DNA of 35,052 bases, taken from assembly GCA_934691925.1 (NCBI GenBank), contig CAKUTI010000021.1, positions 1-35,052 on the forward strand, read 5' to 3'. The DNA comes from an uncultured Treponema sp. Its GTDB lineage: Bacteria > Spirochaetota > Spirochaetia > Treponematales > Treponemataceae. Positions 30,670-35,052 of the stretch are shown in pieces. The position numbers were made by a program, and so were the translations under genes. The notes beneath the pieces were generated by a model that was not told the origin of the DNA, ran no database searches, and saw only the letters and a list, made by a program, of their open reading frames with translations. Numbering within the stretch: position 1 is the stretch's first letter; each line of letters opens with the position of its first letter.

Positions 30670-32088
30670 ATGATTTACACAGACACACGCGACAAAGCTG
30701 TAAGGACGAATTTCAGGACTGCCGTTCTCGGCGGAATGAACGAGAAAACAGGCGGACTTTATATTCCGGTTGAGTTTCCAAAGCTTCCGAAAGAGTTTTT
30801 GAACAAGTCAACCGAGCCTTCTTTTAGAAATATCGCTTTTGAGATGGCGAAGCCTTATGTTGAGGGCGAGATTCCAGACAAGGATTTGGAAGCGATTATC
30901 CACGACGCTTATCCTTTCACTTCTCCGGCTGTTCCTGTTGACAAGAATTCGTATATTCTCGAGCTTTTCCACGGCCCGACCTGCGCTTTCAAGGATTTCG
31001 GCGCAAGATTCATGGCGCGCGTGATGTCTTATTTCAACAGAAGCGAGTCTTCCCCGCTCCACATTCTCGTTGCGACTTCTGGAGACACTGGCTCGGCTGT
31101 AGGCTCGGCTTTCCACAACGTTCCGGGGCTTGACGTTACAATCCTTTATCCAGAGGGAAAAGTTTCAGCATTGCAGGAAAAGCAGCTTTCGACTTTTGAC
31201 GGAAATGTCCGCGCTCTTAAAGTAAAGGGAACTTTTGACGACTGCCAGAAGCTCGTAAAGACAGCGTTCACAGACAATTCTTTGCGCTCGGTTCTCCGCC
31301 TTTCCTCAGCAAACTCAATCAATATCTCACGTCTTCTTCCGCAGAGCTTCTATTATATGTATGCGAGCCTTTCTGTGAGAGAGCGCGCATGGGGAGACAC
31401 AAAGCTTGAAAATCCTGCGATTATCTGCATTGTTCCGTCCGGAAACTTTGGAAACCTTACCTCCGGCTTGATTGCGCGCGAGATGGGAGCGCCGATTGCA
31501 GGATTCGTTGCGGCCACAAACTCGAACCGCACTGTTCCAGACTGGATTGCGACAGGAAACTACAACGCGCGTCCGTCTGTTGAGACTTACGCCAACGCGA
31601 TGGATGTCGGCGCGCCTTCAAACTACGAGAGAATCGCGGCGATGTATTCTCTTGATGAAGTAAGACAGCTTTTCGCTTCCTACTGGCTCGACAACGACGG
31701 AATCATCAAGTCAATCTCAGACTGCTACAAAAAGACAGGCTACACAATCGACCCTCACGGAGCGGTCGGCTGGAAAGCATGGAGCGACATCAAGAACGGC
31801 GGTCTTGCGGACTTGAAGGCAGGCAAGAAAAACGACTTTACAAAGCCTGGCCTCACGCCGAACTTGCCTGTCTGGGCAGACGAAGTCATAAACAAGCACG
31901 CGGTCGGAATCATTCTTGAGACTGCTCATCCTGCAAAATTCGGTGCGACAGTGGAAAAAGCAATCGGCTCAACGCCGCTTATTCCAGACCGCCTTGAAAA
32001 AGTAATGTCGCTTCCAGACAAGGCAATTCCAATGGAAAACGACTACGGAAAATTCAAGGAATGGCTTTTGGAGAATCTCCAGAAGTAA
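30670..32088 (+). CDS. thrC: Threonine synthase
   Basis: ThrC converts O-phosphohomoserine to threonine with PLP. The 472-residue protein is of the long (E. coli/yeast-like) form. GPTCAFKDFGARF places the PLP-binding Lys at 108, and ATSGDTGSAVGSAF and PSGNFGNLTSGLIAREMG form the phosphate-binding loops. AGGA lies 7 bases before the ATG. It is 18 bp downstream of the lipoprotein gene and shares its promoter. A strong terminator follows 65 bp after the stop. Other threonine-pathway genes are not in the window. Confidence 0.95.
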   Translation: MIYTDTRDKAVRTNFRTAVLGGMNEKTGGLYIPVEFPKLPKEFLNKSTEPSFRNIAFEMAKPYVEGEIPDKDLEAIIHDAYPFTSPAVPVDKNSYILELFHGPTCAFKDFGARFMARVMSYFNRSESSPLHILVATSGDTGSAVGSAFHNVPGLDVTILYPEGKVSALQEKQLSTFDGNVRALKVKGTFDDCQKLVKTAFTDNSLRSVLRLSSANSINISRLLPQSFYYMYASLSVRERAWGDTKLENPAIICIVPSGNFGNLTSGLIAREMGAPIAGFVAATNSNRTVPDWIATGNYNARPSVETYANAMDVGAPSNYERIAAMYSLDEVRQLFASYWLDNDGIIKSISDCYKKTGYTIDPHGAVGWKAWSDIKNGGLADLKAGKKNDFTKPGLTPNLPVWADEVINKHAVGIILETAHPAKFGATVEKAIGSTPLIPDRLEKVMSLPDKAIPMENDYGKFKEWLLENLQK

Positions 32089-32151
32089 GATTTCCGCATA
32101 TATTTTTATTATCATACAGATTAGGGACTGCTACGCAATCTCTTTACACGC

Positions 32152-32207
32152 AAAAAAGCGGTCATGTCATCTTGATAAACCAGATGGCTTGACCGCTTAT
32201 TTTTTTT
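32152..32207 (+). terminator. Strong intrinsic terminator after thrC
   Basis: AAGCGGTCA (32156-32164) pairs with TGACCGCTT (32190-32198), and an inner stem CATCT (32168-32172) pairs with AGATG (32182-32186). Eight Ts follow at 32200-32207, and A-rich sequence precedes it, so it can act in both directions. Confidence 0.88.
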
Positions 32208-32250
32208 GCAGCAGACTTTCCAGCGGCTTTATTTCAGGCACAAGCTAAAC

Positions 32251-32271
32251 TTGATAAGTGCCTGTTATCAA
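32251..32271. repeat. Short hairpin before the 45-bp array
   Basis: TTGATAA (32251-32257) and TTATCAA (32265-32271) are perfect inverted arms around a 7-base loop. No T run follows. Confidence 0.4.
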
Positions 32272-32277
32272 CCGAGA

Positions 32278-32472
32278 TTTTGACCGCTATCAACGTTGTC
32301 AGGTGTCGCCGCATAAGCTATGTTTTGACCGCTATCCGTGTTTATAGTCGCCGCCACATAAGCTATGTTTTGATTACTATCCGTACTGTTAGCCGTCGCC
32401 ACATAGACTACGTTTTAACACCTATCAACGTTGTCAGGTGTCATCGCATAAGCTATGTTTTGACCGCTATCA
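32278..32472. repeat. Exact-period 45-bp tandem array (four units plus a partial fifth)
   Basis: Units begin with TTTTGACCGCTATC or a variant at 32278, 32323, 32368, 32413 and 32458: the period is exactly 45 bp throughout, despite many substitutions. The conserved segment is CATAAGCTATGTTTTGACCG; the middle varies between AACGTTGTCAGGTGTC and CGTGTTTATAGTCG-like versions. Because 45 is a multiple of three, an open frame (TTG at 32280 to 32525) reads as a 15-residue repeat (LTAINVVRCRRISYV-like). That frame has no ribosome site, so I do not call it a gene. The rest of the 32089-32528 spacer holds only the terminator and hairpin listed separately. Confidence 0.8.
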
Positions 32473-32528
32473 ATGCTCTGATGATTTTTGCCCCAGTTTT
32501 CCCTGAAAGCACACAGATTTTATAGTTT

Positions 32529-33209
32529 CTAATTCCGCCAGGCGTCAGACAAATCTTTTGCCGCCTCGTACGGATTTTCAGCTCCGGCAACCGCGCTCAC
32601 AACGAAAAATCCCGCGACTCCAGTTTTTTTCAGCGGCGCAATGTCCAAAAGCTTAACTCCGCCGCCAACCACGACAGGAACAGGGCTTGCCTTTGCAAGC
32701 TGTGAAAGCTCTTCAAAAGTCTTTGTAATCACGTGTCCGTTCTCGTCCATTCCGCAGTCAGGCTTCGTCGATGTCTCATGTACAGGTCCCGCCCCGAAAT
32801 AGTCGATTTCAGAAACATCATAGTTCTTCACATAGTCAATCAAATCCTTTGTGGGAGCGGAAAGACCAATCACAGCCTCCTTTCCTAGATACTTCCGGCA
32901 CACAGAAACCGGAATGTCAGCCTGCCCCACGTGGATTCCGTCAACCTTGATTCCCCTCTCCCGCGCCGCAAGCACAACGTCAAGCCTGTCGTCAACTAAG
33001 AGACATACAGAATCAGCCTTTCCAAGATTTTTTATGACCGCCGCCGCATTCTTGCAGTCCTCGATAAGCTCAAGCGCAGATTCCTCTTTCGAGCGGATTT
33101 GAACCGTCGTAAATCCGGCTTTAACGGCGGCCTCAACAATTTCCGCAACAGGGCGGCCGTTTGTATTTTCTCTTCCCACAACGAGATACGCGCTCACATC
33201 AACTTTCAT
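32529..33209 (-). CDS. thiE: Thiamine-phosphate synthase
   Basis: ThiE joins HMP-pyrophosphate and thiazole phosphate into thiamine phosphate. The 226-residue TIM-barrel protein shows TVQIRSKEESA for the usual QLR-K motif, LLVDDRLDVVLAA for the family's NDR-x-D-x-A, GIHVGQADIPV, the GLSAPT loop, YFGAGPVHETSTKPDCG (phosphate-binding GP-x-x-x-T-x-TK) and VVVGGGV. The ATG follows AAAGGGGG. It is the third gene of the thi unit, separated from the MTH1187-family gene by a 110-bp spacer filled by heptanucleotide repeats. Confidence 0.94.
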   Translation of the reverse strand: MKVDVSAYLVVGRENTNGRPVAEIVEAAVKAGFTTVQIRSKEESALELIEDCKNAAAVIKNLGKADSVCLLVDDRLDVVLAARERGIKVDGIHVGQADIPVSVCRKYLGKEAVIGLSAPTKDLIDYVKNYDVSEIDYFGAGPVHETSTKPDCGMDENGHVITKTFEELSQLAKASPVPVVVGGGVKLLDIAPLKKTGVAGFFVVSAVAGAENPYEAAKDLSDAWRN

Positions 33210-33223
33210 AAAATCCCCCTTTA

Positions 33224-33317
33224 CTGATTTCTGATTTCTGATTCCTGATTCCTGTTTCCTGTTTCCTGTTTCCTGTTTCCTGATTTCTGATTCCTGTTTC
33301 CTGATTTTCTGTTTTCT
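33224..33317. repeat. Heptanucleotide tandem repeat before thiE
   Basis: Twelve uninterrupted 7-bp units run from 33224 to 33307 (plus strand CTGATTT, CTGATTC or CTGTTTC), followed by an imperfect CTGTTTT to about 33317. On the transcribed minus strand it is purine-rich (GAAACAG, GAATCAG). It ends 15 bases before the thiE start codon and begins just after the upstream gene. Confidence 0.92.
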
Positions 33318-33319
33318 TT

Positions 33320-33613
33320 CTACATCTGAGCTTCCATCCGCTCGATTTTTCCTTCCATCATATTCTCAAATCCTGGCCGAATATCCATCTTCATCACGAC
33401 TTCCGTCCTGATTCCTTTTCCGGCAAGAACAAACGTCGCCTTTTTCACGATCTCCATAACCTTGTCCCACTCGCCCTCAATCTCGGTGAACATCGAGTAA
33501 GTCTTGTTCGGCAAGCCCGAAGCCCTGATAACTTTCACAATCTCGGCGACCTCTTTTGCAAGCTCGTCTCCAACTCCAACCGGCGCAATGCAAACCGCAC
33601 ACAAAGTATTCAT
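33320..33613 (-). CDS. MTH1187-family thiamine-binding protein
   Basis: The 97-residue protein is a single ferredoxin-like alpha-beta domain of the MTH1187/YkoF-related thiamine-binding family: CIAPVGVGDELAKEVAEIV, then SMFTEIEGEWDKVMEIVKKA, and a C-terminal TEVVMKMDIRPGFEN strand. Such proteins bind thiamine or its pyrimidine and are common in thi operons. AGGAGA precedes the ATG. It lies 37 bp after thiM and upstream of thiE, so it is controlled by the same riboswitch. A transport or sensing role is inferred from family and context. Confidence 0.85.
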   Translation of the reverse strand: MNTLCAVCIAPVGVGDELAKEVAEIVKVIRASGLPNKTYSMFTEIEGEWDKVMEIVKKATFVLAGKGIRTEVVMKMDIRPGFENMMEGKIERMEAQM

Positions 33614-33650
33614 TATTTGTCTCCTCTCTTATTTTTTTGCGTTACAAAAG

Positions 33651-34478
33651 CTAGACAATCTCGAAGCTGTTCTGGGCAACATCTTCCGAGCTTGCTAGAT
33701 AAAGCTCGTCAAGAAAATTCACTTGAAAGCTAGCCGGCCCTCTTGAAGACTTTTCCGCCCTCTTTCCTGCAAGATTATAGATTTGAGTCGCAGTCAAAGC
33801 GGCGGTGAAAGGGTCTGAAACGCCAGCGTAAACCGCGCAGACTCCGCCGAGCGAGCAGCCGGCTCCCGTTATTTTCTCCATAAAATGAGAGCCGCCGTCA
33901 GAATAGACAGAAAGTTCTCCGTCCGTAACAAAATCGCGCGCGCCGCTCACACAAACCGCGCCTTTTATAAATTTCGCGAGAGCTTTCGCCGCGTTCTCGG
34001 CCTTTTCAACAGAATCCACGCTGTCAACTCCGACAGGGCCTTTTGAAGAGTCATCTTCAAGAATATTCCAGAGCTTTGAAAGCGCGATTATCTCAGACGC
34101 GTTTCCCCTAACAATGCTAGGCGGAAAATCCTTGAATTCCAGAAGCAGCTTTGTCCTTAAAGAGCCGATTCCAAGCCCGACAGGGTCTAAAACCCACGGA
34201 GTTCCGTTCTCCTTGCAAGCTTTCGCGCAGCGCGGAAAAGTGTCCTCGTAAAAAGGGAAAAGCGTTCCGGCATTCATATAAACCGCGCTTCCGATTTTTG
34301 CGACGCACTCGCCCTCGTCCGGAAGATAAACCATAGCCGCGCTTCCGCCCACGGCAATCTGCGCGTTCGCAACGAAATTGACTGTGACAGTGTTTGTGAT
34401 TGAAGGCGCGAGCGGCTTTTTTTCGCGCGCGTCGTTCACAGCCTTTTTGATTTTCTCTTGGATTTGTGATTTTGTCAT
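33651..34478 (-). CDS. thiM: Hydroxyethylthiazole kinase
   Basis: ThiM phosphorylates the thiazole alcohol, a salvage step of thiamine synthesis. From ATG at 34478 (ATGAGG 7 bases upstream) the protein is 275 residues. Family elements are PSITNTVTVNFVANAQIAVGG (25-45), WVLDPVGLGIG, the PSIVRGNASEII segment, VCVSGARDFVTDG and KITGAGCSLGG, whose Cys and glycines form the anion hole and catalytic site. The frame is open to 34562, but that region is the leader with its terminator. It is the first gene after the TPP riboswitch. Confidence 0.94.
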   Translation of the reverse strand: MTKSQIQEKIKKAVNDAREKKPLAPSITNTVTVNFVANAQIAVGGSAAMVYLPDEGECVAKIGSAVYMNAGTLFPFYEDTFPRCAKACKENGTPWVLDPVGLGIGSLRTKLLLEFKDFPPSIVRGNASEIIALSKLWNILEDDSSKGPVGVDSVDSVEKAENAAKALAKFIKGAVCVSGARDFVTDGELSVYSDGGSHFMEKITGAGCSLGGVCAVYAGVSDPFTAALTATQIYNLAGKRAEKSSRGPASFQVNFLDELYLASSEDVAQNSFEIV

Positions 34479-34504
34479 TTTTTGCCTCATTGAATCAAAA
34501 ATTT

Positions 34505-34548
34505 TAAAATAAAACTGCCGGCCTTTCATTATCGAAAAAAGCCGGCAG
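34505..34548 (-). terminator. Intrinsic terminator between the TPP riboswitch and thiM
   Basis: On the minus strand CTGCCGGC (34541-34548) pairs perfectly with GCCGGCAG (34515-34522), followed by TTTTATTTT. It lies between the riboswitch and the thiM ribosome site, so ligand-dependent transcription termination is the likely output. Confidence 0.82.
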
Positions 34549-34576
34549 ATATGATTCAACAAAACGCAAAATCAAA

Positions 34577-34676
34577 AAGCTCGCTTCCTTCCACGGTCCT
34601 GACCGACAGGTTCAAAGGGTTTCACGCCATCACGTTTCTCTCAGCGGTTAAGCAAGCTTCCGCTCCCCTGCAAACT
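34577..34676 (-). promoter_or_regulatory. TPP (THI-box) riboswitch
   Basis: The minus strand contains the THI-box landmarks in order: GGGGAGC near 34667, CTGAGAG at about 34648-34654, ACCCTTTGAACCTGT near 34601-34616, and GGAAGGAAGCGAGC near 34579-34592. Together they form the TPP aptamer. Binding of thiamine pyrophosphate would favour the downstream terminator and shut off thiM, the thiamine-binding gene and thiE. Confidence 0.95.
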
Positions 34677-34682
34677 GGCTTA

Positions 34683-34711
34683 ATGATATTGATTTAGAAA
34701 AAACAATTCAA
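34683..34711 (-). promoter_or_regulatory. Promoter of the thi unit
   Basis: On the minus strand TTGAAT (34706-34711) is followed after 17 bp by TATCAT (34683-34688); the riboswitch begins about 7 bases later, which fits a start site at its 5' end. Confidence 0.68.
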
Positions 34712-34744
34712 CAAGGCGCGACGCCAGCAAGCGTTGCGTCGCAC

Positions 34745-35052
34745 GGTAAAGCAAAGAGAAAAACGAAGTTTCTCGTAAAAAGAAAAATTACAAGGATGTG
34801 AGATTTGAAAGCCAAACTGCCACGGACGGCAGTTTTTAAGCCTTTCCGTCTGAGAGAATCTTTGATTCTCGTCGGACAGGATGTCCGTTTTCAACGAAAA
34901 ACAACTGACTATTCACAAACTAATCTGTCGCACGGATGCGGCGGTAAAGCAAAGAGAGAAACGAAGTTTCTCGTTAAAAGAAAAATTACAAGGATGTGAG
35001 ATTTGAAAGCCAAACTGCCACGGACGGCAGTTTTTAAGCCTTTCCGTCTGAG
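34745..35052. repeat. 110-bp palindrome-rich direct repeat (two copies, second cut by window end)
   Basis: 34745-34854 recurs at 34943-35052, offset exactly 198 bp, with only a few mismatches. Each copy carries GAGAAA...TTTCTC (34756-34761 with 34769-34774) and AAACTGCC...GGCAGTTT (34814-34821 with 34828-34835), the latter followed by Ts like a small terminator. The spacer holds GAGAATC/GATTCTC (34854-34860 with 34864-34870) and GGAC/GTCC. No supported gene lies in 34712-35052; open frames there are repeat-derived. Confidence 0.85.

Noticed and set aside
32278..32472. Possible CRISPR array
   Set aside because: The variable parts between conserved segments are 18-20 bp, two of them nearly identical and the others similar, and the period is fixed at 45 bp; this is a tandem repeat.
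32280..32525. Open frame encoding a 15-residue repeat peptide as a real gene
   Set aside because: TTG start with no ribosome site and no promoter seen, and the frame follows trivially from a 45-bp period. Kept as a finding, not as a gene.

Overview
This window is almost entirely ordinary chromosomal housekeeping DNA, most likely from a Treponema-type spirochaete. That assignment is inference, from these features: an mreBCD-mrdA-rodA cell-shape operon followed by a fused B12-type radical SAM / DUF2344 protein, a dnaG-rpoD pair preceded by mltG, EPS-type regulators, tRNA genes that lack an encoded CCA end together with a cca gene, and moderate-GC coding sequence. Nothing here fixes the species.

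Layout. Positions 1-2100 look accessory: the tail of a DUF4160-like gene, about 200 bp of degenerate 44-bp repeats, an XRE repressor with an ImmA/IrrE-like metalloprotease behind a palindromic operator, a vestigial 6-codon ORF, and a block of nested inverted repeats. A lone HU-like/DUF4469 gene follows (2102-2815). From 2846 to 22767 every gene is on the minus strand. In transcription order these are: aroH; a YkgJ-type Cys-cluster gene; an MBL hydrolase, a 66-aa protein, mltG, dnaG and rpoD (tightly coupled); a coiled-coil zinc-ribbon gene; rnpB; a TPR membrane protein, mreB, mreC, mreD, mrdA, rodA and the radical SAM gene; a LacI regulator; and a winged-HTH plus NusG-like antiterminator pair. 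On the plus strand lie a small membrane protein and cca (22828-24660). On the minus strand lie trpS, yicC, a cytidylate-kinase-like gene, then tRNA-Gly and tRNA-Phe with their own promoter. On the plus strand again are folC, then a lipoprotein gene and thrC behind a good promoter and before a strong terminator. The last block, on the minus strand, is a thiamine unit: promoter, TPP riboswitch, intrinsic terminator, thiM, a thiamine-binding MTH1187-family gene, a heptanucleotide repeat, and thiE.

How it fits together. The 7.7-14.4 kb block encodes the elongation machinery (MreB scaffold, MreC/D, PBP2, RodA). MltG, upstream of dnaG, adds a glycan-terminating activity. DnaG and RpoD form the classic macromolecular-synthesis pair. 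The thi genes form a thiazole-salvage and coupling module under TPP control; no thiD is present here.

I did not find a convincing new multi-gene system. The less explained material is mostly repeats and small elements: the 44-bp and 45-bp tandem arrays, the nested inverted repeats at 1.9-2.1 kb, the 110-bp palindrome-rich direct repeat at the right edge, the heptanucleotide array before thiE, the orphan EPS-type regulator pair, and the kinase with an altered P-loop.
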